64,000 nucleotides of DNA from Streptomyces prunicolor NBRC 13075. GTDB lineage: Bacteria > Actinomycetota > Actinomycetes > Streptomycetales > Streptomycetaceae. The notes under the pieces are model-generated. The model worked only from the letters and a program-made list of their open reading frames with translations. It was not told where the DNA came from and searched no databases. The stretch spans positions 310,001 to 374,000 of the forward strand of contig NZ_BARF01000014.1 of NCBI RefSeq assembly GCF_000367365.1, in the 5' to 3' direction. The translations under genes and the position numbers were made by a program. Every line of letters starts with the position of its first letter. Within the stretch, counting starts at the first letter, position 1. Positions 26,339 to 34,991 of this stretch are shown piece after piece.

Positions 26339-26683
26339 ATGGCCACCGTGTCCCTGACCGGAGCGTCCAAGGAGGACGCCGCCACCGTCTTCGGCGTCCT
26401 GCGGACGGCGTTCCCCACCGACCGGCCCTCCGACGACGTGCCCCAGGAACAGCCGGGCGACCGAACCGCCGTGTGGACAGCGGAGTTCGAGCCGACGCAG
26501 GAGTGGATCCCGACCGACCCGATCCCCTTGGAGGGCTCGGTGTCCGCCACGATCCAGGGCGGGTACGTCGCCGTGGACCAGCTTCGTGAGGCGCTGGACG
26601 TCACGTTCGCCGTGGACGAGCGGGGCACGGCGTCGGGTGACCAGGAGAAGGAGGTCGACCTGAGGCTCACGACGAAGCGGTGA
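26339..26683 (+). CDS. Hypothetical protein (114 aa)
   Basis: A soluble acidic 114-aa protein. It contains VSLTGASKEDAATVFGVLRTAF near the N-terminus, VWTAEFEP in the middle and a beta-rich end (VSATIQGGYVAVDQLREAL, DVTFAVDERG, VDLRLTTKR). I do not recognise a family; the pattern suggests a small alpha/beta sandwich. AAGGAG lies 9 nt before the ATG. It is 45 bp downstream of the 42-aa gene, so the two are probably co-transcribed. The cobalamin riboswitch follows on the same strand. Confidence 0.7.
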   Translation: MATVSLTGASKEDAATVFGVLRTAFPTDRPSDDVPQEQPGDRTAVWTAEFEPTQEWIPTDPIPLEGSVSATIQGGYVAVDQLREALDVTFAVDERGTASGDQEKEVDLRLTTKR

Positions 26684-26790
26684 CGGGAGGGGCGCCGGCA
26701 GCCAACTCCTCGCACACACGGCGCTGTCAGGAGCAGTACGCGGAACGGGCCTGATTGACGGCCCGGAGAGACGCGCCGTACTCTCCCCCT

Positions 26791-26882
26791 GTAGTGATGG
26801 CATAAGGAAGCTGGTGGAATTCCAGCACGGTCGCGCCACTGTGAGCCCGCCGCCGGAAGGTGGAGGGCGAGTCAGACACTGA
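26791..26882 (+). promoter_or_regulatory. Cobalamin riboswitch upstream of cbtBA
   Basis: The B12-aptamer core is present in order: AAGGAAGCTGGTGGAATTCC, then CACGGTCGCGCCACTGTGA, then GAGTCAGACACTG. These are the invariant elements of the short cobalamin riboswitch class seen before CbtAB cobalt-transporter genes. It would shut down cobalt uptake when adenosylcobalamin or cobalamin is plentiful. It ends 54 nt before the cbtB start. Confidence 0.92.
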
Positions 26883-26936
26883 ACCTTCACTCGCCCGTAC
26901 ACGCAAGGGACGCACGATCCCGAAGGAGGGCTCACC

Positions 26937-27155
26937 TTGAGCAGCAGCATTTCCACACCCCGTCCGGTGTCCACGCCGGTTGTCCTGCCGGTCTCGAAGT
27001 CGATCGTCTGGCTGGTCGGCACCGCGCTGATCGCGCTGGCCGTCTACTACTTCGTCGGTGTCGACCAGGGCGCTGTATCGGTGTTCGGCAACGACACGCA
27101 CGTCCACGAGTTCGTCCACGACGCCCGCCACTTCCTCGGTTTCCCCTGCCACTGA
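26937..27155 (+). CDS. cbtB: CbtB, small subunit of the cobalt transporter
   Basis: A 72-aa single-pass membrane protein: one hydrophobic helix (IVWLVGTALIALAVYYFVG, about residues 22-40), then an extracytoplasmic tail ending HEFVHDARHFLGFPCH. The His-rich C-terminus is the expected metal-binding box of CbtB. Together with CbtA it takes up Co(II) for B12 synthesis. The start is TTG with a strong GGAGG, 54 nt after the riboswitch. cbtA follows after 36 bp. Confidence 0.92.
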   Translation: MSSSISTPRPVSTPVVLPVSKSIVWLVGTALIALAVYYFVGVDQGAVSVFGNDTHVHEFVHDARHFLGFPCH

Positions 27156-27191
27156 CCCTCCGCCGGCATCTGGAAGTACGGACAACTCGAC

Positions 27192-28058
27192 ATGGAAAAG
27201 AAGCTCATACTGCGCGGCATACTCGCCGGCGCAGTCGCGGGCCTGCTCGCGTTCGTATTCGCGCGCATCTTCGCCGAGCCACAGATCGCGAAGGCCATCG
27301 ACTACGAGAGCGGCCGTGACGCCGCCCAGAACGTCCTGGACAAGGCGGCCGGCCTGCCCGTCGAGGGCCACGAACACGAACTGTTCAGCCGCACCATCCA
27401 GGCCAACGTCGGCATCGGCGCCGGCATGATCCTCTTCGGCATGGCGATGGGCGCCCTGTTCGCCGTCGCCTACACCGTCTGCCTGGGCCGCACCGGCGGG
27501 CTGCGGGCCCGCAACCTGGCGCTCCTCGTCGCCGGTGGCGGTTTCCTCGGCATGTACCTGGTGCCGTTCCTCAAGTACCCGGCCAACCCGCCCGCGATCG
27601 GTCACGAAGAGACCATCCAGCAGCGCAGCGCCCTGTACCTGATCATGGTCGTCTGCTCCGTCGCCTTCCTCGCCGGAGCCGTCTACCTCGGCAAGCACCT
27701 CCAGCCCCGCTTCGGGAACTGGAACGCCTCCCTCCTGGCCGGCGCCGCGTTCGTCGTCGCGATCGGGATCGTCATGCTGCTCCTGCCGCAGCTGGGCCAT
27801 CTCTCGTACAACAAGGCCAACTTCGGCAACCAGGCCACCGAGACTCCGCTGCCGCTGAAGGACGACAAGGGCACCATCGTCTACCCGGGCTTCCCGGCCG
27901 ACGTGCTCTTCACCTTCCGCTTCTACTCCGTGGGCGCGCAGCTCATCCTCTGGACGGCCCTCGGCCTGATCTTCGGCCCCTTGGCGGAACGTCTGCTGCA
28001 GCCCACGCGTCCGGACGCCAACGCCCCCTCGCAGGAGCCGGATCCCGTCCCGGCGTAA
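27192..28058 (+). CDS. cbtA: CbtA, cobalt transporter membrane subunit
   Basis: A 288-aa protein with about six hydrophobic segments: LRGILAGAVAGLLAFVFARIF, a second at GAGMILFGMAMGALFAVAY, then LALLVAGGGFLGMYLV, ALYLIMVVCSVAFLAGAVY, LLAGAAFVVAIGIVMLLLP and the last near residues 245-265. The FAEPQI motif after the first helix, the glycosyl-free EHEHELFSR loop, and HEET in the third loop are CbtA marks. Function: Co(II) import under B12-riboswitch control. ATG start without a strong ribosome-binding site, so translation may follow cbtB. Confidence 0.92.
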   Translation: MEKKLILRGILAGAVAGLLAFVFARIFAEPQIAKAIDYESGRDAAQNVLDKAAGLPVEGHEHELFSRTIQANVGIGAGMILFGMAMGALFAVAYTVCLGRTGGLRARNLALLVAGGGFLGMYLVPFLKYPANPPAIGHEETIQQRSALYLIMVVCSVAFLAGAVYLGKHLQPRFGNWNASLLAGAAFVVAIGIVMLLLPQLGHLSYNKANFGNQATETPLPLKDDKGTIVYPGFPADVLFTFRFYSVGAQLILWTALGLIFGPLAERLLQPTRPDANAPSQEPDPVPA

Positions 28059-28060
28059 GC

Positions 28061-28105
28061 GACGAGTTCTGCTACGACGAGTTCTTCTACGGCGAGCTCT
28101 GCTAC
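28061..28105. repeat. Three 15-bp direct repeats after cbtA
   Basis: GACGAGTTCTGCTAC, GACGAGTTCTTCTAC and GGCGAGCTCTGCTAC lie head to tail immediately after the cbtA stop, followed by a partial fourth unit (GACGAG) that merges into the terminator stem. I know no function for them. Confidence 0.75.
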
Positions 28106-28107
28106 GA

Positions 28108-28140
28108 CGAGCGCGGTGATCGATGCGATCACCGCGCTCG
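28108..28140. terminator. Bidirectional hairpin terminator
   Basis: A perfect 14-bp stem (CGAGCGCGGTGATC and complement) with a 5-nt loop lies between the convergent cbtA and methyltransferase genes. Confidence 0.8.
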
Positions 28141-28148
28141 GTCCGTTC

Positions 28149-28952
28149 TCACGGTTTGCGGGCGACTCCGACGTACAGCGGGATCTCGTCGGTCGGGCTG
28201 TGCTGTTCTTCGGGCTCGGGGTGCCAGTGCGCGGCGAGTGCTATGCCGGGGGCGACCAGCTCAAGTCCCTGGAAGAAACTGGTGAATTCGGCGCGTGAGC
28301 GTACTTGGGCGGCTGTACCGCCCTTGCGGTAGACGTCGACGACGCGTTCCCAGGTCTCCGGATCGAAGTCTCCGGTCGCGTGGGAAAGGGCCACGTAGCT
28401 TCCGGGCGGCAGCGAGTCGAGCAGTTCGCCCACGATGCGACGGGGGTCGTCCTCATCCGCCACCAGGTGCAGGAGGGCCACCAAGGACAGGGCGATCGGT
28501 TGCTCGAAGTCCAGCTGCTCCTTCGCCGCCGCGAGGATCTTCTGCGGCTCTCTCACGTCGGCCTGGATATAGGTGGTGCTGCCCTCCGGCGTGCTGTGCA
28601 GGAGCGCTTCGGCATGCCGGAGAACGATCGGGTCGTTGTCCGCGTAGACCACGCGCGCGCCGGGGTTGATCGCCTGGACCACCTGGTGGAGGTTCGGGCG
28701 GGTGGGTATCCCGGTGCCGATGTCCAGGAACTGACGGATACCCCGCTCCGCCAACAGCCGGGAGGCCCGGTGCATGAAATCGCGGTTCACCCGCGCCATT
28801 TGCCTGACGGCGGGGAAGAAGGAGATCACCTGCTCGGCGGCCTCCCAGTCGACGGGGTAGTTGTCCTTGCCGCCGAGGAAGTAGTCGTACATGCGGGCCG
28901 ACTGGGGTTTGCCGGTGTCTATGGCGCCCGCGCCGAATCCTGAGTCGGTCAC
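28149..28952 (-). CDS. SAV_2177-family SAM-dependent methyltransferase
   Basis: A 267-aa member of the same DUF574-type family as the gene at 21112: SARMYDYFLGGKDNYPVDWE, RQFLDIGTGIPTRPNLHQV (motif I), RVVYADNDPIVLRHAEALL (motif II), and PPGSYVALSHATGDFD. The C-terminus is shorter and ends with PLYVGVARKP. Substrate unknown. The GTG at 28952 has AGGAG 8 nt upstream; an ATG at 28988 is a weaker alternative. It lies between two cobalamin-regulated loci but points the other way, so a B12 connection is not implied. Confidence 0.9.
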   Translation of the reverse strand: MTDSGFGAGAIDTGKPQSARMYDYFLGGKDNYPVDWEAAEQVISFFPAVRQMARVNRDFMHRASRLLAERGIRQFLDIGTGIPTRPNLHQVVQAINPGARVVYADNDPIVLRHAEALLHSTPEGSTTYIQADVREPQKILAAAKEQLDFEQPIALSLVALLHLVADEDDPRRIVGELLDSLPPGSYVALSHATGDFDPETWERVVDVYRKGGTAAQVRSRAEFTSFFQGLELVAPGIALAAHWHPEPEEQHSPTDEIPLYVGVARKP

Positions 28953-29119
28953 TTCGGTTCTCCTGTTGATGTATCGACCGTCACGCATGGCCGACCGCCG
29001 TCGCCCGGTTGCTCCCAACGGCCTTTGTCGCGAGGTGAGTTCAGGCCCGCGAGTGTAGCGGGCACACCAGCGCGGGCACCTCCGTGCCGTCCCGCAGCAG
29101 GAGCCGATCGCCGATCTTG

Positions 29120-29325
29120 ATAGGTTGTGCGGGCCAGTCGTGCCACAACCGAGGCCAGGGAATCCGGTGGAAATCCGGAACTGACGCGCAGCGGTGAGGG
29201 GGACGGGCGGGGCATCAGACGCCACTGGGGCGACACGGGCCGGCCGAAGGAGCCGGTGTGTGACGCGCCGGGAAGGCGCCCCGTCCGGACGAACCCGAGT
29301 CCGAAGACCTGCTGGCGCCTTCTCG
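29120..29325 (+). promoter_or_regulatory. Cobalamin riboswitch upstream of a B12-type ABC importer
   Basis: Core elements in order: GGGAATCCGGTGGAAATCC, GCCACTGGGG, the GGGAAGGC arm, and CGAGTCCGAAGACCTGC near 29295-29312, which is the highly conserved closing segment of full-length actinobacterial cobalamin riboswitches. About 65 nt separate it from the first gene, enough for an expression platform that hides the start region. Confidence 0.92.
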
Positions 29326-29384
29326 CCCTCGGCGAGGGGGAGTTCGTAGGCCAGGCTCCGCGTTCGAGCCCCGACAGGCAAGGC

Positions 29385-30446
29385 ATGCCCGTGATCCGTA
29401 CCGCCCCCGTCCCGCTGCGCCGCCGTACCGCGGCCCTCCTCATCGCGCCCGCCCTGCTGCTCACCGCGTGCGGCGGATCCGAAGGCGACAGAGCCGACGG
29501 CGAGACGGAGAAGTCCGCCGCGGGCTTCCCGCTCACCCTCACCGACTGCGGGCAGAAGGTCACGCTGAAGTCGGCCCCGAAGCGGGTCGTCTCCCTCAAC
29601 CAGGGCACCACCGAGATCCTGCTCTCCCTCGGCCTCGCCGACCGCATCGCCGGTACGGCGACCTGGACCGATCCGGTGCTCAAGGGGCTGGAGAAGGCGA
29701 ACGCGACCGTGCCGCGTCTCGCCGACAACAACCCCTCCTTCGAGAAGGTCCTCGACGCCGAACCCGACTTCGTCACCGCCTCCTTCGTCTCGACGCTCGG
29801 CAAGGGCGGGGTCGCGACCCGCGAACAGTTCGAGAAGCTGGGCGTCCCGACGTACGTCTCGCCGTCCGACTGCGCGGGCAAGGACAACGACAGCGGCGGC
29901 GACGGCTCGCGCAGCACACCGCTCACCCTCGACATCGTCTACGGCGAGATACGCGACCTGTCCCGGGCGATGGGTGTGAAGGAGCGCGGCGACAAGCTCG
30001 TGGCCCAGTTGAAAGCCCGGGTGACCAAGGCCACCACCGGGCTCGACGCCTCCGGCACCTCCCTCATGTACTGGTTCGCCAACTCCCAGTCGCCCTATCT
30101 GGCCGGCTGCTGCGGTGCCCCCGGCGCCATCACCCGGGCCGTCGGCGCGAAGAACGCCTTCTCCGACACCCACGACGAGTGGCCCCAGATCAACTGGGAG
30201 ACCGTCGCCGACCGCGACCCCGACGTCATCGTCCTCGGCGATCTGACCCGCAAGTCGCAGACCGCCGAGACCGCCAAGGCGAAGATCCACTTCCTGGAGA
30301 CCAACGCCGCCACCCGCAACCTCACCGCCGTCAAGAAGAAGCGGTACATCCTGCTCAGCGGCCAGGCGATGAACCCCTCCATCCGCACCGTCGAAGGGAT
30401 CGAGCAGGTCGCCGCCGGCCTGCGCGACTTCGGACTCGCCAAGTGA
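29385..30446 (+). CDS. ABC transporter substrate-binding lipoprotein, BtuF-like
   Basis: A 353-aa lipoprotein: signal peptide ending LLLTAC with the lipobox Cys at residue 25. The PBP class III fold follows (KRVVSLNQGTTEILLSLGLADRI, TWTDP, PDFVTASF ... WFANSQSPYLAGC, and DPDVIVLGD near the end). Class III proteins bind cobalamin, haem or siderophores; the B12 riboswitch upstream favours cobalamin or a precursor. An unusual CGGSEG spacer and a CC pair in AGCCGAPG are seen. It overlaps the permease start (GTGA). Assignment to B12 is by context. Confidence 0.88.
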   Translation: MPVIRTAPVPLRRRTAALLIAPALLLTACGGSEGDRADGETEKSAAGFPLTLTDCGQKVTLKSAPKRVVSLNQGTTEILLSLGLADRIAGTATWTDPVLKGLEKANATVPRLADNNPSFEKVLDAEPDFVTASFVSTLGKGGVATREQFEKLGVPTYVSPSDCAGKDNDSGGDGSRSTPLTLDIVYGEIRDLSRAMGVKERGDKLVAQLKARVTKATTGLDASGTSLMYWFANSQSPYLAGCCGAPGAITRAVGAKNAFSDTHDEWPQINWETVADRDPDVIVLGDLTRKSQTAETAKAKIHFLETNAATRNLTAVKKKRYILLSGQAMNPSIRTVEGIEQVAAGLRDFGLAK

Positions 30447-31456
30447 CCGTCCGCACCCTGCTGTTGACGGGCGGCGGACTGGTCGCGTTGCTGGTTTCCG
30501 TGGCCGTCGCGGTGACCATCGGACCCGCCGACATCTCCACGGCCGACGTGTGGGCGTCGGTCGCGTCCCACCTCGGCGGCGGGGACAGCACGCTCGCCCC
30601 GCTGCGGGACGGCATCGTCTGGGACCTGCGCATGCCCCGCACGCTGCTCGCCGCCGTCTGCGGCGCCGGGCTCGCGCTGTGCGGTGCGGTCATGCAGTCA
30701 CTGCTGCGCAATCCGCTGGCGGATCCGTTCGTGCTCGGCGTCTCCTCCGGGGCGTCCACGGGCGCGGTGGCGGTCGTGGTCCTCGGCGTGGGCGGCGGGG
30801 CCGTGTCGCTGTCGGCGGGTGCCTTCGGCGGCGCGCTGCTCTCCTTCGGGCTGGTGATGCTGCTCAGCCACAGCCTCGGCGCGAGCATGGACCGGGTGGT
30901 GCTCTCCGGCGTGGCCGCCATGCAACTCTTTTCCGCGCTCACCTCGTTCACCGTGCTGACCTCGGCGGACGCCGAGACCACCAAGGGCGTGCTGTTCTGG
31001 CTGCTCGGCTCGCTCTCCGGCGCGGACTGGGGCCTAGTGCTGCTGTGCGCGGGCGCGTTGGCCCTCGTCCTGGTCGTCTGCCTGGGCCATGCCACCACCC
31101 TGGACGCGTTCGCCTTCGGCGAGGAGGCGGCGGCCGGGCTCGGTGTGAACGTGGCCCGCGCCCGGCTGATCCTGCTGTGCGCCACGGCCCTGCTCACCGC
31201 CGTCCTGGTCAGCTGCGCCGGGGCGATCGGCTTCGTCGGCCTGGTACTGCCGCATGTCACCCGCGCGTTGACCGGTTCCGGGCATGTACGACTGCTGCCG
31301 ATCACCGCGCTGACCGGAGCCGTCTTCCTGGTGTGGGTGGACACCCTCGCCCGTACCGTCGTCGATCCCCAGGAGGTGCCGGTGGGGGTGGTGACGTCAC
31401 TGATCGGCGTACCCGCGTTCGTGATCGTGCTGCACCGGGGCCGGAGGAAGACATGA
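30443..31456 (+). CDS. ABC transporter permease, FecCD/BtuC family
   Basis: A 337-aa polytopic protein with about ten hydrophobic segments. FecCD signatures are LRMPRTLLAAVCGAGLALCG, QSLLRNPLADPFVLGVSSG and the GAIGFVGLVLPHVTRAL motif near residue 258. It forms the channel of a B12 or siderophore importer. GTG start overlaps the upstream stop, and its own stop overlaps the ATPase start (ATGA), so the three genes are translationally coupled. Confidence 0.92.
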   Translation: MTVRTLLLTGGGLVALLVSVAVAVTIGPADISTADVWASVASHLGGGDSTLAPLRDGIVWDLRMPRTLLAAVCGAGLALCGAVMQSLLRNPLADPFVLGVSSGASTGAVAVVVLGVGGGAVSLSAGAFGGALLSFGLVMLLSHSLGASMDRVVLSGVAAMQLFSALTSFTVLTSADAETTKGVLFWLLGSLSGADWGLVLLCAGALALVLVVCLGHATTLDAFAFGEEAAAGLGVNVARARLILLCATALLTAVLVSCAGAIGFVGLVLPHVTRALTGSGHVRLLPITALTGAVFLVWVDTLARTVVDPQEVPVGVVTSLIGVPAFVIVLHRGRRKT

Positions 31457-32271
31457 GCACCCCCGCAGCCGAAGGCATAGGCAGTCCCGCACCGGACACC
31501 GGCCTGCACGCAGACCGGGTCGCCCGCCGCACCGACGGCCAACTCATCGTCGACGGCGTCACTCTCGTCCTGCGTCCCGGCGAGACCGTCGGCCTCCTCG
31601 GCCCCAACGGGTCAGGAAAATCAACCCTGTTGCGCCTGCTGGCCGGTGTCCTCCCCACCTCCACAGGCGTCGTCACGCTGGACGGCCGACCGTTGCCCGA
31701 AGTCGGGCGCCGCGCGACCGCCCGCCGTATCGCCACCGTCGAGCAACACACCCACACCCAGACCGAGTTGACCGTCCGCGAGGTCGTCGCCCTCGGGCGT
31801 ATCCCGCACCGCCGTGCCTGGTCACCGGCGTCGGCCGTCGACGCCCGCGCCGTCACCGAGGCGCTGGAACGCGCCGGACTGACAGACCGGGCCGCCCAGT
31901 CCTGGCACACCCTCTCCGGCGGTGAACGCCAACGCGCCCAGATCGCCCGGGCGTTGGCCCAGGAACCCCGCGAACTCCTCCTCGACGAGCCGACCAACCA
32001 CCTCGACATCCAGCACCAGTTGGACCTGCTCGACCTGATCGCCGACCTGCCGGTCACCACCGTGATCGCCCTGCACGACCTCAACCTCGCCGCGATGTAC
32101 TGCGACCGCCTGCTCGTCCTCGACACCGGCCGCACGGTCGCCGAGGGCACCCCGGCCGAGGTCCTCACCCCGGCCCTCATCAAGGAGGTCTACGGCGTCG
32201 ACGCCGAGGTCCACCAAGACCCTGGGCATCCCGTGATCCGCTTTCTGCGCCGGGGGAGCGGGACGCCGTAG
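31453..32271 (+). CDS. ABC transporter ATPase, FecE/BtuD family
   Basis: A 272-aa ATPase: Walker A GPNGSGKST (about residues 54-62), Q-loop near EQHTHTQ, signature LSGGERQR, Walker B LLLDEPTNHLD, and switch His in IALHDLNLA. These match the FecE/BtuD group. It powers the import system and shares the cobalamin-riboswitch transcript. The upstream lipoprotein and permease complete the set; there is no separate outer-membrane partner, as expected of a Gram-positive. Confidence 0.93.
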   Translation: MSTPAAEGIGSPAPDTGLHADRVARRTDGQLIVDGVTLVLRPGETVGLLGPNGSGKSTLLRLLAGVLPTSTGVVTLDGRPLPEVGRRATARRIATVEQHTHTQTELTVREVVALGRIPHRRAWSPASAVDARAVTEALERAGLTDRAAQSWHTLSGGERQRAQIARALAQEPRELLLDEPTNHLDIQHQLDLLDLIADLPVTTVIALHDLNLAAMYCDRLLVLDTGRTVAEGTPAEVLTPALIKEVYGVDAEVHQDPGHPVIRFLRRGSGTP

Positions 32272-32314
32272 CGGCGGGCTCCAACGTGCCCAGGTGCAAG
32301 CGGTGTTGGGGGGG

Positions 32315-33094
32315 CTAGTGCACGGAGAGTCCGCCGTCCACGAAGACCGACTGCCCGGTGACATAGGCCGCGCCGCGACTCGCCAGGAACACCACCGCTC
32401 CCGCGAAGTCCTCGGCAAGTCCGTTGCGCCCGACCATTGTTCGCGCGGCCAGTGCCGCCACCTTCTCCGGGTCGGACGACAGTCGCTCATTCAGTGGCGT
32501 CATCACGAAACCCGGCACCAGGGTGTTGCAGGTGACGCCGTACGGGGACCACGCCTCGGCCTGCGAGCGGGCCAGGGACTCCAGCGCGCCCTTGGACACG
32601 CCGTAGGCGCCGCTCTGCACGAAGGCCCGGTGTGCCTGCTGGGAGGTGATGTGGATGATCCGGCCGTAGCCCCGCTCGGCCATGCCGGGGCCGAAGCGCT
32701 GGCCCAGGAGGTAGGGCGCCTCCAGGTTCAGGGCCATCGTGGTGTCCCACACCTCCTCGCTCAACTCACCCATCGGCGGGCGCAGGTTGATGCCGGCGCT
32801 GTTCACCAGGATGTCCGGTTCCCCGAACACCTCGGCCGCCGCTTCCGCCGCCGCCCGGACCCCGTCCCGGGTGCCCAGATCTCCGCTCACCCACGCCGCC
32901 CGGCAGCCCTCCGCCGTCAACTCGTCGACCGTGGCGGCCAGTTCCTGCTCCTTGCGCGCCACTACGACCACTTTCGCCCCCGCCCGCGCGAGCGCCCCGG
33001 CGGCGGCCCGGCCGATGCCGGAACTGCCGCCGGTCACGACGGCGACTCGGCCGTCCAGCGAGAACAGTTCGGAGAGGTAGTCGCGAGAGATCAT
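32315..33094 (-). CDS. SDR family NAD(P)-dependent oxidoreductase
   Basis: A 259-aa classical short-chain dehydrogenase: cofactor motif VVTGGSSGIGRAA (TGxxxGxG, about residues 20-32), NSAGIN, the catalytic Ser in IIHITSQQAHR, YxxxK in YGVSKGAL, and the C-terminal VVFLASRGAAYVTGQSVFVDGG. The ARK after the Gly loop (VVVVARKE) suggests NADP(H) preference. Similar proteins include gluconate 5-dehydrogenases. It follows an LLM-class gene by 55 bp on the same strand, so the two may act together. Substrate unknown. Confidence 0.92.
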   Translation of the reverse strand: MISRDYLSELFSLDGRVAVVTGGSSGIGRAAAGALARAGAKVVVVARKEQELAATVDELTAEGCRAAWVSGDLGTRDGVRAAAEAAAEVFGEPDILVNSAGINLRPPMGELSEEVWDTTMALNLEAPYLLGQRFGPGMAERGYGRIIHITSQQAHRAFVQSGAYGVSKGALESLARSQAEAWSPYGVTCNTLVPGFVMTPLNERLSSDPEKVAALAARTMVGRNGLAEDFAGAVVFLASRGAAYVTGQSVFVDGGLSVH

Positions 33095-33149
33095 CCCCGC
33101 AGCCTAAAGGGTGCCCCGTAACCGTCGCTTCGCGCCGGCTGGGCCGGAC

Positions 33150-34124
33150 TCAGGAGCTTTCCGAGCGGGAGGATCGATCGGTCGCCCCCTGGACGGCGGG
33201 GATCAGGTCTGCGATCCGTTCGAGCTGGTCGCGCTGGGAGTGCAGGTCCAGGGCACCGAGGCGGGCGACGATGTGCCGAGCACCGGCGGCGACGTACCGT
33301 CCCAGGTGCTCACGTACCTGGTCCGCGGAGCCGGTGACAACCGCCTGGATTTTTTCCAGCTCCTCCAGGGGCATTCCGTATGTGGCCCGCGCGTAGTCGT
33401 CCAGTGTCCGACGGCCGCTCTCGATGTCGGTGTCGATCCGTACCGAGACGAACAGCGCGGGGGAGATGTCCTCGGTCGCACGTCCGGCGTCGGCCGCCGC
33501 TTTGTGGACGTCGCGGAGGCCGGATGCGTAGTGGGCGGGGTCAGGCGGGTAGGGCAGCCATCCGTCGTACAGTCGGCCCGTGCGGGCCAGAGCCGCGGGT
33601 GTCGCGCCGCCGAGCCAGATGGGCGGGCCACCAGCCCGGGACGGCCTGGTCGTGGGCGGGATGTCATCGAACCGGAGGATCTCGCCGTGGAAGGCATCGG
33701 CGCCGTCCCACAGGGCCCGCCACAGCGCGACAGTCTCGTCCAGGCGGGCGAAGCGCCGTTCCCACGGCAGCTCGGACAGCCTGTAGAGGGGCCGCCCGAA
33801 TCGGCCGGGGAAGCCGGCTCCGACGGCCACGGTGAGTCGGCCACCGGACAGCAGGTCGATCGAGGCAAGTGACTGCGCGGCCTGGATCGGCCGACGGAGG
33901 AACGGCATCAGTGCGGCTGTGCCCAGCGTCACGGTCTCGGTCACCGGGGCGAGTGCGGCCAGCATCGTGAGCGCCTCGACACGCGGGCTGATCAGGGAGT
34001 CGTTGGCGAAGAGCGAGGAGAAGCCCGAGCGTTCGGCGTACCGGCCGAAGGCAATCAGCTCGCGAGGGTCGTCGGCAGCGCCCCATGGGGCGGTTCCGGT
34101 CGGAAGGAGTACACCGATGTCCAT
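33150..34124 (-). CDS. LLM-class oxidoreductase, possibly F420-dependent
   Basis: A 324-aa luciferase-like protein: MDIGVLLPTGTAPWG, YAERSGFSSLFANDSL, MLAALAPVTETVTLGTAA, LTVAVGAGFPGR, and PPIWLGGATPAALARTGRLYDGWLP near residues 165-190. This set is common in putative F420-dependent oxidoreductases of actinomycetes. The cofactor is not proven by sequence. The start is ATG 34124; ATG 34133 is an alternative. It is divergent from the XRE/MmyB-like regulator at 34212, a frequent arrangement for regulator and target, and lies upstream of the SDR gene. Confidence 0.85.
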   Translation of the reverse strand: MDIGVLLPTGTAPWGAADDPRELIAFGRYAERSGFSSLFANDSLISPRVEALTMLAALAPVTETVTLGTAALMPFLRRPIQAAQSLASIDLLSGGRLTVAVGAGFPGRFGRPLYRLSELPWERRFARLDETVALWRALWDGADAFHGEILRFDDIPPTTRPSRAGGPPIWLGGATPAALARTGRLYDGWLPYPPDPAHYASGLRDVHKAAADAGRATEDISPALFVSVRIDTDIESGRRTLDDYARATYGMPLEELEKIQAVVTGSADQVREHLGRYVAAGARHIVARLGALDLHSQRDQLERIADLIPAVQGATDRSSRSESS

Positions 34125-34211
34125 GCCGGCCATGTTCAAGACCGGTACGAGCGGCGACAATTCCCTGCGGGGAATGGCCTGGGACCCTCCGCGGCCGTTA
34201 CAACAGGCCCC

Positions 34212-34991
34212 GTGGACTTTCCTCGTGCGCTTCGTGAACGTCGTACCCGCCGTCATATCAGCCAGCTCGACCTGGCGCTGCGAGCGGGCACCACTCAGCG
34301 ATACCTCAGCTTCATCGAATCCGGCCGGTCCGTCCCGGGTCGGAACATGGTCGTGCGCCTGGCCGAGTCGCTGGAGCTGCCGCTGCGGGAGCGCAACGAG
34401 CTGCTGCTGGCCGCCGGGTACGCGTCCGCCTACCCGGAGAGCTCACTGGACGATCCGGTGCTGATCCCCGTGCGCACGGCGCTCGACCACATCCTCCGCG
34501 GGCATCTGCCGTATCCGGCGCTGGTCGTGGATCGGGGCGGTGACCTGATCGCCGCGAACACCGCATTCGACCTGATCACCGAGGGCGTGGCCCCTGAGCT
34601 GGTGGGTCCGGGAACGAACATGTACCGCCTTGCGCTGCATCCCGACGGCCTGGCCCCCCGTATCGTCAACCTCGCCGAGTGGGCGCGCCACATCCTGGTG
34701 CGCCTCGGCCACCTGGAGGAGTTGCGCGCCGAGCTCACCGGGTACGTTCCCGAGCTCGAGCCGTCCGCCGGGCAACTGGGTTTCGCGGTGCCGCTCCGCC
34801 TGCGGTCCTCGTACGGTGAGCTGCGCCTGATGACGACGGTGACGACCTTCGCCACCGCCATCGACGTGACGCTTGCCGAGCTGAAGCTGGAGGCGTTCCT
34901 GCCGGCCGACCCGGAGACGGCCGAGGCTCTCTCCGTAGCCGCCGGGGCAAGGGCTCGCGCTGCCGCCGGTCAGGAGCCCGGGAACATGTAG
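34212..34991 (+). CDS. XRE regulator with MmyB-like ligand-binding domain
   Basis: A 259-aa protein. HTH: RHISQLDLALRAGTTQRYLS and FIESGRSVPGR (about residues 13-43). The C-terminal part has the MmyB PAS-like marks: PYPALVVDRGGDLIAANTAF, NMYRLALHPDGLAPRIVNLAEWA, and LRLMTTVTTFATA. MmyB-type regulators bind fatty-acid-like ligands and control an adjacent oxidoreductase. The divergent LLM/SDR genes fit this role. The GTG start has TACAAC 7 nt upstream and no ribosome-binding site, so it is probably leaderless. It overlaps the next convergent gene by 22 bp. Confidence 0.9.
   Translation: MDFPRALRERRTRRHISQLDLALRAGTTQRYLSFIESGRSVPGRNMVVRLAESLELPLRERNELLLAAGYASAYPESSLDDPVLIPVRTALDHILRGHLPYPALVVDRGGDLIAANTAFDLITEGVAPELVGPGTNMYRLALHPDGLAPRIVNLAEWARHILVRLGHLEELRAELTGYVPELEPSAGQLGFAVPLRLRSSYGELRLMTTVTTFATAIDVTLAELKLEAFLPADPETAEALSVAAGARARAAAGQEPGNM

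Noticed and set aside
28953..30290. Minus-strand extension of the methyltransferase frame across the riboswitch and lipoprotein gene
   Set aside because: The GTG at 28952 has a good ribosome-binding site and the protein there is full length; the extension is antisense to a riboswitch and a lipoprotein gene.
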